NCBI GenBank assembly: GCA_027625915.1
Contig: JANTQA010000008.1
Coordinates: forward strand, 12,339,001-12,403,000
Direction: 5' to 3'
Origin: Anaeramoeba flamelloides
Taxonomy: Eukaryota; Metamonada; Anaeramoebidae
DNA: 64,000 nt
The notes beneath the pieces were generated by a model. The model did no database searches. It was not told the DNA's origin and saw only the letters and a list, made by a program, of their open reading frames with translations. Position 1 is the first letter of the stretch. Each line of letters begins with the position of its first letter. The position numbers and the translations under genes are program-made. Below are positions 47,406-60,800 of this stretch, piece after piece.

Positions 47406-48137
47406 TCTTCAAGTGCCACGATGTACCGTCAAGTGCCTAACTTTTCTTGAGGTTTTCTTTTTATCATTAAAGTGTTCTGGGTTTTTTTCAAGTTTTTATA
47501 TTTTTTTCAAAAAATCTATTGATTTTCTAAATAAATAGAAAACTCAAAAAAACCTAAAGAAAACCTATGTATTTTCACAAATAAATTGAAAACTTTAAAA
47601 AGACCTAGAACACATAGCAAATAAATAGAAAACTCAAAAAAAGCTAACCAAAATCTATTGGTTTTCTAAATAAACAGAAAACTCAAGAAAATATAACCAA
47701 TTTTTTTTCATTTTGGTAATAAAGAAAAATATCTATTAAATTGTCATTTAATTTCTTAAATTCAGGAAAACCTAAGGAAAATTATCATTTAAGTGCCTAT
47801 AGAATTGTCAAGTACTGCCAACAGTTTATGCCTGATTTAAGTTTTATACTTTATATATAAAAATCTATTGATGTTACAAATTAACAGAAAACTCAAGTAA
47901 AACCGAAAGCTATTTTTAAAGAATTCAAAAGAATTTAGAAAAATGAATTATTTTACTCAATTCTTTTGAAGTTTATCAAAAGGTAAAGTCTTTTTTTTTA
48001 ATTTTCAATATAAACACAAAATTTTAAAATTTTCTATTTATTTCGTAAATTAAAAAAAAGATTACAAATATTTTTTTCAAAGAAACATAAAACTCGAGAA
48101 AACATAACGGCTATAAGAGGAAATTTATTTCCTACCT
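47406..48137. repeat. Modular palindromic repeat family, copy B
   Basis: Opens with two GTGCC boxes (TCAAGTGCCACG, GTCAAGTGCCTAA), followed by at least four copies of a module like AAATAGAAAACTCAAAAAA or its reverse complement, a second GTCAAGTAC box near 47810 and a palindromic core built on GAATTCAAAAGAATT. It ends near GGCTATAAGAGG. This is the longest and most repetitive copy. Confidence 0.65.
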
Positions 48138-48787
48138 TCAAAAAAAAAAAAAAAAAAAGAAATTGGATTTTTCGAAATAAAATTTTCTAGAAGATATTTT
48201 TGAAAGTAATAATATCCTCAAAGTTGAAAATTGGTTTTTTTCTGATAAAAAATGAATTAAATTAGTAAAGAATACCTTGCAAATAAGATCAAACAATTTC
48301 TTAAAAAAAATTATCAAAATTGAAAATATTATGACAAATTTTTTTTATTTAAGAAAAAGAGAAAACAACTTTTTATCATTCTCTCAAGAATAAAAAAAAA
48401 TTTACTTAATAGGTCTTAAATTTCATCAAGAAACTTTTGTTAAATTTTTATGAAATTTTCATTGATATGATCACCAATCAAAAAATTAGTTTTATTGGCT
48501 GATATTTGGATTGAAATAAAAATTATTAAAAATAATAACTAAAAAATATTTAATTTTCTTTCAAAATCAAGACTTACCAATATAAAAAGTATAATTTGTG
48601 TTATAAAATTTTCAAGAATTAACTTTGTTTTTATAAAAATAATAGTATACTTTTTTTTAGTTTTATATTGGAAACATGCAAATTTTGGATTTCAAAAAAG
48701 ATACTCAAATTAATAAATTATTTAAATGGGGTTAACTCATCCATTTCATCCGTCAAAACACAAATTACAAAGTAAAAAATTTTACTT

Positions 48788-49239
48788 TTGAGAGAAAAAT
48801 GTTGGACACAGAAAAATGGTTGGACACCTTTTTTAATTGGGAACATTAGTAAAATTGAAAATCAAATCCTATTGATAACTAGGTGAATTTTATATAAATT
48901 CAGGTTTAAAGGTGTTACAAGTTCATTTATCTGTGGTTTGTGTAGAATACTCATTTAAATGGTTGATAACTAAAGTAGATCATGCTATTTTAACAAAAAT
49001 CTAAGTTCTAGTAAAGTTTACTATTAATTCTGAAAATGGTCATTTTTAAACTTGCTTTAGGGTATCAGAGATAAGGTTTTGGAAAAGTAGAATTGCATTA
49101 ATGGTTATTCTAATAAGTAGATTATTGTTATTTTCTTTAGTTATTTCACAAACGATTGAAATTAAAAATCATTTTCAGTAATGTTCCCAATTAAAAATGC
49201 TGTCCAACTATTTTTCTGTGTCCAACATTTTTCTCTCAA
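48788..49239. mobile_element. MITE with paired TTGGACA sites
   Basis: Inverted ends of about 75 bp. Each has TGAGAGAAAAATGTTGGACAC, with the first 20 bases nearly perfect, then a second TTGGACA box and AATTGGGAACATTAGTAAAA. TA lies a few bases outside both ends. It shares the two-box layout and the GAA(T/C)ATTAGTAAAA block with the 14.0 kb MITE. No ORF. Confidence 0.75.
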
Positions 49240-49566
49240 CAGTTACACAAGATCTTGACAAGATTTCATTTTATTTTGAAAAAATGACTATTCCCTTAAA
49301 GAAAAAAAAAACTAAAGATCTTTCTAAAACCACCCAGTCATTTGTTATTTACAATTAGAGGGTACTGTTGAGTGGTGTATTATTTATTTTATTAAATAAT
49401 TTAAAAAAATTCTAGCATCAAAAAAGAAAATAAAAAAAGAGGAAAAATTACTCAAGATTATATGACACAAAAGGGGAGGTTTAAAATTTTAGTAAAAAAA
49501 AAGAGTCTTTATTGGGTTAAATTGTTCTTGATTTAATAAATAACAAAAAAAAAAAAAAAAAAAAAA
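49240..49566. other. Spacer downstream of the FHA gene
   Basis: GACTATTCCC followed by TTAA at 49285-49298 looks like a TTAA-element right end without a partner. An A run lies directly after the FHA stop. Confidence 0.4.
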
Positions 49567-50229
49567 TTAATCAGAGTCTGAGTTTGTGTCTGAGCTTGAC
49601 TCTGAGCCTGACTCTGATCCAGAATTTAGCAATTTGGGCTGTTGAGAAATTTGTCCTTCAAAAAGCTTTGGGAAGGCTTCGATACCAATACGGAGATAGA
49701 TCGTATTTTCTGCAATACAACTACCTTCGGATCCCATCCAAATTGTGTCACTGTGCCTTAACAAGACAGTGTCTGAAGGGTGCACCATTTTTTTATCGTT
49801 TTTCTCGTTGGTGATCATGCAAAAAGAATTTGAGGAAGTATTTTGAAGCCAAAAGCGATCATACTTTTCAAAAATCAGCAAATGGTTTCGCGAGACAGTC
49901 CTGGGACATTCAAATTTCAATTGTGAATATTCCTTAAAGCTTGTAGTGATCGATGCAGTAAATTTGTTTGGGTTGAAGAACTCGTGCAATTTTGATTTTG
50001 GATCCCTTCCAAGCACAAGAGATTTATCACGGATCTTGTGAAAGTTAACTGAAAAGGCATTACTTTCTTCGTGGATTTCTAAACCAGAACTTTTGAGTTC
50101 TTCTTTACCCAAAATACCTGGGAATTTGATTTCGCACATATTGGGGAAAAGAAAATAAATAATGCCTTCATGGTTTTCAAGTCGGACATCAGACGAAACA
50201 TCTTCTTCACTCTCAAGTTCACTTGACAT
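49567..50229 (-). CDS. FHA-domain protein
   Basis: A 220-residue, single-exon protein with an ATG start. An acidic N-terminus (1-20) precedes a forkhead-associated domain at about 60-182. Its phosphothreonine-reading residues are visible: LVLGRDP (Gly74, Arg75), TVSRNHLLIF (Ser113, Arg114, His116), FWLQNTSSNS (Asn130), and the final strands VLLRHSDTIWMGSEG. The C-terminus is a Ser/Glu/Asp tail. FHA domains bind phosphothreonine peptides in DNA-damage, splicing and kinase signalling; nothing here tells which. A plus-strand ORF across the 3' half is its shadow. Confidence 0.88.
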   Translation of the reverse strand: MSSELESEEDVSSDVRLENHEGIIYFLFPNMCEIKFPGILGKEELKSSGLEIHEESNAFSVNFHKIRDKSLVLGRDPKSKLHEFFNPNKFTASITTSFKEYSQLKFECPRTVSRNHLLIFEKYDRFWLQNTSSNSFCMITNEKNDKKMVHPSDTVLLRHSDTIWMGSEGSCIAENTIYLRIGIEAFPKLFEGQISQQPKLLNSGSESGSESSSDTNSDSD

Positions 50230-50871
50230 TTTGAGAATCGGCTATTTGAGTCTACAAATTAGAAAAATTATCAAAAGAAGAAAAAATGGTAATTTTACAC
50301 AGATCATTTTTTGTTCCATAGATTAAGAATTCAAAAAGTATTTTTAAATTTAAAATAGAATTGTTATTACTAACTTTGGGGTTTCATACAAATGATTAAC
50401 AAACAATCAAATAAACTTTTTATATTTGACTCAAGATTAAATTACTTTTTAAGGTGTCAGTCTTCGATTTCAATAGGGTCAAAATTTTCTTGTATTTTAT
50501 TGGTGATATTCTTTACTTACAAATTTTAAAGATGCTAACTATTTAAAAATTCTGATTAACTCAGAAACACAAAAAAAAATATTTTTTTGTAAGAACATAA
50601 GTTATATTTCCATTTTTATCATAAAAGAAAACAATTGTTTTCATTTTATTTAAGGAATTATAAAATTTTTTGATCCAGTTTATTATCATTTTTATCAATA
50701 TTACCCAATAACATATTTTTTTGTTGACATGATTATTAATGTAAAGATTTTTTTTCTTTTTTAAGATTGTTCTTTTGAAAAAAAATGATATATTAAAAAT
50801 ATTGAAAAATATTTGTAAAATTTAAATGATGATAATTTTATTTTTTTTTTTTTTGTTAAATTTCCTTTTTA
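50230..50871. other. Upstream region of the FHA gene
   Basis: A+T-rich with no ORF. It should hold the promoter, but no element can be named. Confidence 0.4.
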
Positions 50872-52605
50872 TTGGGAAGAAGAGTTACGAAGTAGAAAAA
50901 CCAATTGATTACCTATTAATACTGTAAGTAAAGGAACTATTCTATATGAGTAACTTGAAAATAAAATGAAAAAACAAAAAAAAAAAAAAAAATCGAATGG
51001 TCAAAAAAAATTTGATAAAAAAAGAAACAAGAAATTACAGCTACTAAACAACTACCTCTCAATAAAACATTCAAGATTTCTTAGAAATAATTAAATAATT
51101 TAATTTTAAATTAAAGGGTAATGTTTTTTTTTTGAATGTTCTTGATTAATATCAACTGTATGTTTATTTTCAATTTTTTATGAACTGACTTTGAAAACAT
51201 TTTTTTTTTTTAATTTTTCTTTAGTTTTTGTAACCAATAAAAAGTTGGAACTTGCTTGATTCTAAATTTTTTTTTTATTTATCAGCTAAATTATTAATTT
51301 ACTATTGGTAATCAGAGTGAGTGCTGTAGAATTCTGTCAAGTGTCTAAGTTTTCTTGGGTTTTTTTTGTGTTATTTGTAAAATTTATTAATTTTTCAAAG
51401 AAACTGAAAATTCAACAAAACCTAATGAATCTTTTCCAAAATTTAAAATAAATATCTAAAATTAAAGAATTTTCTCAATTCTTTTGATTTAAAAAATCTA
51501 ACAGCTGTAAGAGGATCGTTTATCACTCCCTGCAACCAATAAAACTAAAAAAGGATAATTTTAACCAATCAAGAATGAAAACGAATTACAAGTTTAGCCA
51601 ATTTAATTTTGTCTTCGGATAAAAAGGGAATCAATTTTAAAATAATACATTTCCTTGAAGATATTTGAGAATTAGGTATTTTAATCCTCAAAATCCAAAA
51701 TCAATTTTTTGATCAATAACCATTTAACTTGTCATAAGGATATTTGCAAATAAGATCAAAATATTTGTTAAAAAAAATTATTTTGCAATATTTTTTTTTA
51801 TTTTGTGATGAATCAAACATCTTTTTTCAAACTTTATAGAATAAAAATTTTTTAATTTAGATCTCAATTTAATTAAGATTATTTCGTTAGACTTCTACCG
51901 AATATTCATTTATTGAATCAGCTCTAATTGTTTTATAGACTGAGATTTAAATTGAAATATAAATAATTTTAAATATTTACATAATATGTAAATATATTCA
52001 AGACTCGCCAATATAAAGAGAAAATATATTATACCTTTGTAAAAAATTAACTTATTATTTAATAAACATAATACCTTGCCTTTTTATTTTTATTGTACAA
52101 AGATATATAATCAAAATTTTATATAATAGACTCAAATTCATAAACTATTTAAATGATTTTTAACTTATCTCATTGTTGAAACCAAAACACAAACTACAAT
52201 TTTTTTTTTATTAAATATCTAGACTAGTTTTCATTTTATTTTTAATCAGCACTACCCCCTTAAATTTGTTTTTTAATCTAATAACCTCTTAACGATTTTT
52301 GAAATATTTATTATTTTTATTTCAAACAAATTTGTTCTAAAAATCCAAAAAATCAATATTTAGGAAGAAGAATGAGAAAATATTTTCTAAGATTCCTTTT
52401 TATAGGTATACACTCCCTATGAAAAAGATATATTGATTTTTTTGAATAAATTAAAAGAATTAAATTATGATGAAATAATTTTAAATTATCAAAGTTTGAA
52501 ATTATTTTCGTTAATTAATAATTAGGAAATGTAATATTTTCAGTTTAAATTTCTTAAAGGGTATTTAATTAAAGGAGTGCATAGAGTGTAATTTACACTT
52601 CTTCC
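50872..52605. mobile_element. ~1.7 kb element with GGAAGAAG inverted ends
   Basis: The left end GGGAAGAAGAGTTACGAAG and the following ~250 bp match 36745-36990; the right end AGTGTAATTTACACTTCTTCC matches 37245-37270. The middle contains an inserted modular repeat (51318-51530) and CACTACCCCC followed by TTAA at 52249. No protein is recognised. The pairing of these two ends as one element is an inference. Confidence 0.45.
51318..51530. repeat. Modular palindromic repeat family, copy C
   Basis: Begins TCTGTCAAGTGTCTAAG, carries AAACTGAAAATTCAACAAAA and CTCAATTCTTTTGA, and ends at TAACAGCTGTAAGAGGATCG. It is shorter than the other copies. Confidence 0.55.
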
Positions 52606-54224
52606 TCAAACAAAAAAAAATGAAAAAAAGAAAAAAAATTATTATCTGAACTCAAATTAGAATTAGAGGAATCAAATAAAAAATGTTTTTTAAATTCATT
52701 TTTGAAAATTAAAACGAAATACCAAGTAATCTTTTATTTAAAAATTTTCTTATTAGAAATTTTTTCATTCTAAATTAAAAATAAAACCAAGTAAAGAAGA
52801 AGTAAATATAATATATATTACAGGTAAGATTAATAAATAAATGATTTTTCATTTTCTAAGATGTCCAATTGATTATTTTCGTTTTCTTTCCAAAAAATAG
52901 TATATAAATATATTATAATAGGATATAAAAAATTGCACTTCATCTTAAAAATATAATGTTTATAGTTGATGAAACCATTTTAAATATTTAATTTCAAATG
53001 AATCAATGTACTTCTAATAAGTAAAATATGCCTACTCCTCAAATTGAAAAAGTTTTTATCATTTTTTTCTTATTATCTTTAATCTGTCTTTTCATAATTC
53101 TTTTCAAGACTTTTTTTAATATAATTAAAATTGAAATTTATTAATATTATTGTTAGTTGATGGATATTTCTTTATTTTGTTAAAGTTTTTTTTTATTAAT
53201 TATTGATATTTTTTTCTATTTAAAATGTTTTTTTGTATTTTTAAATTAAGTTTTTTATATACTATCTTTCTTTTTCATTAACTTTTTTTTTATCAATTTT
53301 TTATATTTATAAATAATCCTATAGATATATTAAAATAATATTTTGTATTTTTAAGAGGAAAATATCTAAAATTTAGCTCAATTAGAATACATTTTTTTTA
53401 AATCAAGATAAATAACCTATCAATTCAACAAAAAGGGGTTTTTATTTTTTAATATAGTTTTTTTTTAAAGTATTCGTAGATAGATTTTAATGATAATTAC
53501 TAACATTATTCAATAAAAGTAGTTAATGAGGCGTCGCGTCTGCAAATAAACAATTTATAAACCTATTCTAAATAGCAGTATTTAATTCTTTATTTTTATT
53601 TCGTAATATATTTAAAATAAAAATAAAACAAAAATAATATTGTAATTTTATTATTATTTAAATTTTGATTGAATTGATATAAATCAATGATTTTATGAGC
53701 AATACTTGAACTTAAAATTAAATTTAAAAACTATTGATAAACAATATTGTTTTAAGAAAATTTAATTTATTTTTATTGAAACAATAATATCACCAACTAA
53801 TGAATTTTTCATTCTAAAAAAACTAGATTGATATTTTTTGGCAATTTCCTTTCGTTAAAAAAACAATTCTTATAGGATAATTTCCGAAAAATTAAAAGAA
53901 GAAATATTCATATTTTTTTCTCTCAATTTATTAAACAAGCAAATAATAATAATAATAAGTCAGATAACTTTGATAGTTATTTTAATAATTAATTAAATTG
54001 ACTACTACCAATAAAATAGTGATATTGAAAATAATAATAATAATAATAACAATAATAGAGAAAAGATTAATTCACAACAAAGCAAATCTTAAACCCCAAT
54101 TCAAAATTTTTAACACACCAAAATTCGATTTGTGAAAAAAAAAAAAAAACTTATTTAATCAATTCAAGAAGAAATACTATTTTTGAACCATTAGCTAATT
54201 GAAATTTTAACACCTTTTAATGAA
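52606..54224. other. Non-coding A+T desert
   Basis: Almost pure A/T except for GAGGCGTCGCGTCTGC at 53528-53543. No gene or element could be supported. Confidence 0.45.
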
Positions 54225-54605
54225 TTGTATTACTCACAAAACAAAAAATAAATAATTATCAATACAAATAAATCAAGGGGGTGTTAAAAAAATTGGAGAG
54301 AACAAAACAAAAAAATATATTGGTAAATTTGTTGAAATTCTATTAAGGAATATTGATTGATCAAATGGTTAGATACTATCAACTAATTTTATTTGAGTTC
54401 TTCTATTTGGAATAACTCAACTTTACCATAATATCAATTGGTTGTAAAAAAATTAATGCAACGAAACAAGTTACGTAATTCTAAAAAATGAAATGAAAAC
54501 AAAAAAAAAAACTAAAAGATGAAAAAATGATTTTCATATTTTATAAAAATCAAAATTATTTCCAAATTTTTAGGAAATTGTATTATTGTGATCTTTTGGA
54601 ACATT
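54225..54605 (+). repeat. Dispersed ~380 bp repeat, copy 1
   Basis: A direct relative of 63155-63530, sharing ATTACTCACAAAACAAAAAA, AAAAAAATATATTGGTAAAT, TTTTATTTGAGTTCTT and TATTATTGTGATC. A truncated inverted copy is at 35890-36110. Confidence 0.7.
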
Positions 54606-54889
54606 TTAGCTATGTGAAAAATTCTGAATTTTGGTTTATATTAATAACTTTCTCAAAATCACTGAGATTTTATATTTATATACACTTAATTTTTTAGAAT
54701 TTAGATTAAATAGCGTAAGTATATTCATAACCTTAAAAAGCAAAGTATTATATATATAAAAAAAAAACAGAAAACATTGATTACTATTGTTTTAAAAATC
54801 AAGAAAAAAGAAAAAAAAATAGAAAAAGAAAAAAAAAAAGGAAAAGAAAAGGAAAAGAAAGTAAAGGATTTGAATGGTTGATTAAAAAT

Positions 54890-57800
54890 TTAAAACAAAT
54901 CAAAATAACAAGGTAACCCTTGTCCAATTTCCCAAATTGCTATCCCAATGTTTTTCTTGATTGCCAGATTTATTCTTGTTTGTAAGCTGTATGGGGAGGG
55001 GAAATGTACTCTATGGTGTATCCCCTTTGAATCATTATAATCAAAATAATTTTCGTGACTGACTGCCTCCCAAAGTAATTTAGGTTTCTTTTGTTTTAGT
55101 AAGGACATTAACAAATTACCACTATAAAATTTGATATCAACATGAGTGTGTGGGATGTCTCTAGAATAAAAATTTAAGCCAAGCATGAGTGATTTCGGAT
55201 TTATTCCTATTTCAAGGAGAGAATTGATAATAAACTCAAGCCAGAAAAGAGGGGAAAGTGCTTGTGTTTGTTGATTGGCAGGAAAATCGTATGTCATTAA
55301 TGAGATTTTGTCAACTAATTTTGAAATTTTGAGTAGTAGTGGTTTTTCGGTTGGCGTTATTTGTCGGTCAAGGCGGGTTGCGAGAATTAGTTTTAAATTT
55401 CTTTCTTGGAAATATTTTGAGACATCTGTAAGAAAATTTATAAAGGGTTTAGAGATCAGAAATTCAATTTGTTGGACACCATCAATTGTTATTCCTGAAA
55501 ATTTTGGATTTTTAGAGAGTAATTCAAATATTTTTTTTTTAAACTCTTCACAGAGCTTTTTATTCACAATCAACTGTGGGTTTTCGATTAAAATTCTTGG
55601 CAAGATATATGGCCTTTCTTTTCCGAGGGATTCTTGTTCTCCCATCCATTCTGAATTAGGACCACCACCGATATCAATCTTTTCGTTTTTATAAGTTGCT
55701 GTATACCAAACAGGTGATAAGTAAGTAAATTTTGAGTGGAAAAGATTAGAAAATTCATATCCGTCTTCATTCCTTTTTTATTTTTTGTTATTATATTGAT
55801 TATTTTAGTGGAAATTAGTTAATTTTCTATTTGAAGGGGACTAATTATTGCCTATATTTAGCCTTTTGAAATTTTTATTTTTTGTAATTTTATTGTTAAA
55901 ACAAAAAATTTAATTTTACGAACATGTATTAGAAAAATTTAAATAATTCCAAAATTTTGCTTTTCTTTCTCTTTTTCTTGTACTTGTTTAGAAATAATTT
56001 TTTTTACTTTTCATTTTTTTAAAGAGAGGGTATTCTATGAGTTATAATCTTGCCTACATTATAGATAGGATATAAAAATATAAAGCAACTTTAGTGTTTT
56101 AGGAAGTGCCGTCAAGTGCAATAGAGTGTTAGGTTTTTTTTAATTTCAAAAAGTAAAAAAAAAACCTAACCGTGGTTTTCTTGCGTTTTTCCATTTTATA
56201 TTTAAGTGTTCTAGGTTTTTTTGAGGTTTTCTATTTTATTTCTGAAGTGTTCTAGGTTTTTTTTACTTTTCGAAATAAACAGAAAAATCAAGAAAAGTTT
56301 CTGTTTATTTCTAAAGTAAAAAAAACCTAACGAAAACCTATCGGTTTTCTTAATAAACAGAAAACCCAAGAAAAGTTAACGGTAGTTTTCCAGAATTCAA
56401 AAGAATTGAGAAAAATCAAAGATTTTACTCAATTCTTTCAAATTCTGGAAAAGCTAACGGCGGTTTTTTTTAATTTGAGAAATAAAACGAAAATTAAATA
56501 AATTTTCATTTTATTTCTCGAATAAAAAAAAACTAAAGGCAAACAGGGTGTAATTTTGTTGAACGCCTTTCTTTAATCTTTCAAAAAAAAATTTTTTTTT
56601 TTTTTTTCGATTTGAATTTGTTGGTTTGGCAACAATTTTTGAAATCTATAGGGTTATTATAAATTTTGAATTTGAATAAATTTGAAATTTACACCTAGAA
56701 AAAAGTCTGCTTACCAATATAATTAAAAAAAGAGAAACAGGAATAAAAGTTCAACACAATTTTTAATTAGTAACCTAAATAAAAATGAAAAGTAAGAAAG
56801 ATCTAAAAAATAAAAGAAAAAATAAATGATTAAAAACAAAATTGGAGGAATAAACACAATTACGGTTTTTATAATAATATCTTTTGGTGAAGGATTTTTT
56901 TTTGGATTATCTATTATTAAAAACTGGTTGGAAAATTTGACTATTTATGAGATCTACAATATAACTCTTCTGATCAAATTTTGATAAAAAAGGAAATTTA
57001 ATTTGATTTTTTTAGTTCAATTGATAATGATATAATGAATTATTCTTTGAAGTTGCTTTGTTTCTTCTTTGAATTGTTTTTACTTTTAATTTTTATTTTG
57101 GTTTCAAATTAAAAATCCTGTTTAACTTTTTTTCTCCCTTAGCTAGGTTAATTTTCAAACAAACATTTAAGAGTTGGTAATAAATTATTAAAAGAAACTA
57201 AATAAACTCTTTTCCAAACAAAAGGGCACACCTCTCAAATCATCAATACAATCGAATTTGATTGTTAATAAGATAATTACTTATTGGTGATTTTCATTTT
57301 AATTATTCATTTTTTAATTTTTTGCTTTTTTATTTTATGAATATTGAACAGTTGGAAAATAAAGAAAAAAAACAAGATAAGAAGAAACCAATTTGGAAAT
57401 AATCTGCCAGTATATAAATTGAAACAGTTTAAGTTTGATTTTGAATGAGCTAGATCTAAGAATTAAGAACTAACATTATTGGATTGATGCATGTAACAAA
57501 GAAAAGAGAAATAAAGAAAAAACATTCCAATACAAAACCCCAGATGAATTGAGGCTTTATCTTTAAAAGTGAGACTTTAAAGAACAAAAGTTTGTGTAAA
57601 GAATTATCAATAAAATGTCGAGTACTTTTTCTCAATTCGCCTTGTTCAAAGGTTTTTATTGATTTTATATTTTTTTTTCTTTACAATTTCCAAAACCAGA
57701 TTTCTCGTTTCAAATAAAAGGGCACATCAATTTTTAAAATATTTAATTTTAATTTTTATTGTTTTTGCTTTAATGGGTTTTAAAGATTCAGTTGAGTGTG

Positions 57801-60800
57801 TTTTTTTATGTTTTAAAGTGTTACTAAGCTTTTAGAATGATACTACAATTAATTTGATTCAATTATGAATAATTCTTGAAATTTTTTGTGCCCTTTTATT
57901 TGAAAAAGAGTTTATAATTTTGGATGTCCGATCAGTACGTATTTTCCTTTTTTTCTGCAAAAAAACGAAATAAAAAAATAAATATTTTTTTTCTCTTACT
58001 AGTCTTTTACAATTAGTTTAAAAAAAAATTTCACTTTAATTTTTATTTTTTCATTTACTTCAAATCTTGATTCAAAGATGACAATTTAACTCTTGTAACG
58101 TATTTTCATCCGACAAACTTCCTATATAAGCTATTTCTAAAAAAGCGGTTTAATTTTCAATTTTTTTTTTAAAAATTCAATCCTCTTCAAACTATTTAAA
58201 GATCCAAAATTTTCATTCATCATTTATTGATTCTCGGAAATAATTAAATCTGTTTGTTAGGATAAAATTACAAAAATAAAAAATATCAGAGTTTCTGATC
58301 TCAATTTTATAAGAAATTTCTGGTCTGAAAATTGATGTTAATTATTTTCTTTTGATCAAAATTGTTTTTTAAAAGATTTTTAATCTCTACAAAATATCCA
58401 ATATAAAAAAAAATATAAATGTATTTTATTGTTTAAAAAATCATTTGTATCATTATAGTATATTTTTCAGTTTTTTATGAATTTTAGATGTAAATTGTTT
58501 TCTCCAAAAAAATTTTAATCTTTTTTTTTTAATTTTTTGTAAATATTTTGATGAGCATATATCTAATAAATTACGAATTTAACGGGTATTAATATTTCTC
58601 TTTATTTGGTGTTATCAATTTATTGAAATAACCACTTCTCAAAGAGTAAATTTTATTTCAAATGTAAAAAAAAAATGCTTCCCCTCTTTTTTGTTAATAC
58701 CTTAGTGTTTGTTATATTTTTATTCGGGTTATTGTTCAACAGACATCATTCTGACCGAAAAAAAAAAGAAAAAAAAAAGAATTATTCCATAAAATAAAAA
58801 GATGGTGAGTGAAAATTTTTCCCCATTTAATCCGAAAATAAGCTAAATTTCAAAAATAAGGGTGTATTTTTCATCAGAAAAAAATTTGTTTAATTGTTTT
58901 TTTTTTTGAATAATAATGTATTTTGCTAAAGTGTTTATAGGTAATAACCAATATAGATTAATAAATAAAAATTGAGTGGAATAATTTTATTTTTTGAAAG
59001 ACAAATGAAAAAAGAAAAAAAAATAATAAAAAAGTTTGCCCAATAATTTTGAAATTTGGCTTACTAGTAATATTACGTTTTATCCAAAATCTAAAGCAAT
59101 TTCATAGAGTCGTTTACTAGAATTTGGAAAATGATAATTTTTATTCATGTTTTTTTGATTGATTGAATTTAGTTTATAGCGAAGCTTAATAATATGAATT
59201 TCTTCAAATAAGTAGCTCATTTAATATTTTCAAAAGCTATTGTACAGCTGTTTTAAAAATGTGAGGACTTTTTTAAAACGTTTATATAGTTTTCTATTTT
59301 AATAAAGTGAAAAATTTATCAGAATTAAAACTTTTTGAAGTTTTCTATTATAATCAAGTAAAAAACTTTTTCAACTTTAAAACTTTTTTCAAGTTTCTCT
59401 ATTTTAAAAAAGTGAAGTCTCAAACTTTAAACGTGGTGTGGAGATTGGTCTGAAGGAAAGTACTTTTTTTAAAAAAATTTCACACTTTCTGAAAAAAAAA
59501 ACTTTTAAAAAAAGTTTTGATTCTAACAATCTCATAAAAAAAAAAAGTTTTTTCATTTTTAAAATGACTAGGTAATTTTCATATTTAGAAACATTTTTAT
59601 CACAAGTTACCAAATATTTTACTTCTTAATCGTTGAAAAAAAACGTAAGATCCTCACAAATCAATTAAAAATGATATTTCCAAGAGATTTAATAATAGCT
59701 TTCTAATTTGAACTATGAGATAAAATTATTTTTTTTTATATTGTCCATATTGACGAAAAGATGAAGATTTGAAAATCATCCATATTGGCTCATCAATGAC
59801 CCCCAATAATACACCCAGAATATAATAACGATAGAATTCCAAGGGCAAAATTATTTCTGAATAAAATCATTTTTTTCTCTTTAATTTTAATTACAATTGG
59901 AAAAAGTAAAACTTACATAAAAAACTAATTTTGTAAAAAAAAAAAAAAATCTAGATTGTTGTTGAGTGGGAAGGTTTCCTTTTAAAGATTTAAGAAACTG
60001 AACCAAAAAAAAATATATCTACAACTTGATGTTGGTTTTTTCAATTCATAAAAAAAAAACATTGATCCAAATGAAATGCAAGTTCTTAAAAATACAAAAA
60101 GTATGAGGAACACAAAAATACATTTTTTGTTTTAAATTTTAAATGATTATTCATTGCATTTAAACTGTCTTTTAATGGAAATTTGATACTTTTTATTTAC
60201 CAAATGATCTTTTATTTTATTATTAATTTATCTGAAAAATTGTCAAAAAAAAAATAAAAGAGATAAAAGTTTATTATTTTTTACCTTTTTACTAAATACT
60301 ATTGTTGAATATCTGAAAACAATTAAAAAATTTTAAAATTTCGGTTATCTTTTCAAAAGAGAGTTATGGTACTCGATGAATGAAATGATTAATAAACCAA
60401 AAATCAATAATTAAAAATTGAATACTGTTATATTCAAATTAAAGAAAAAACAATTTTATCTCAAAGTTCAATAAAAAAAGTTTAATCAAATCTCTTAGAA
60501 ATAATATTTTTAATTGATTTGTCAAGATCTTACATTTTTTTTTAAACAAATAGTGAAGGAAAATATTTGGGAACTTTGTGGAAAAATTTTCAATTCTATA
60601 ATTATAAAATAACAATATTCGAAAACAATCAAGAATAACAAAAATTTCAGATTGATGAGATTTTCAAACGAGAGTCATTGTACTTGATAAATGAAATGGT
60701 TAATAAACCAATGTTCAAGGATTAAAAATTGAGAAATCGTGATAGCAAATATTTTAAAAGTTAATCTGATATCCAACTCTTGGTGGATCAAACAGTTCTT

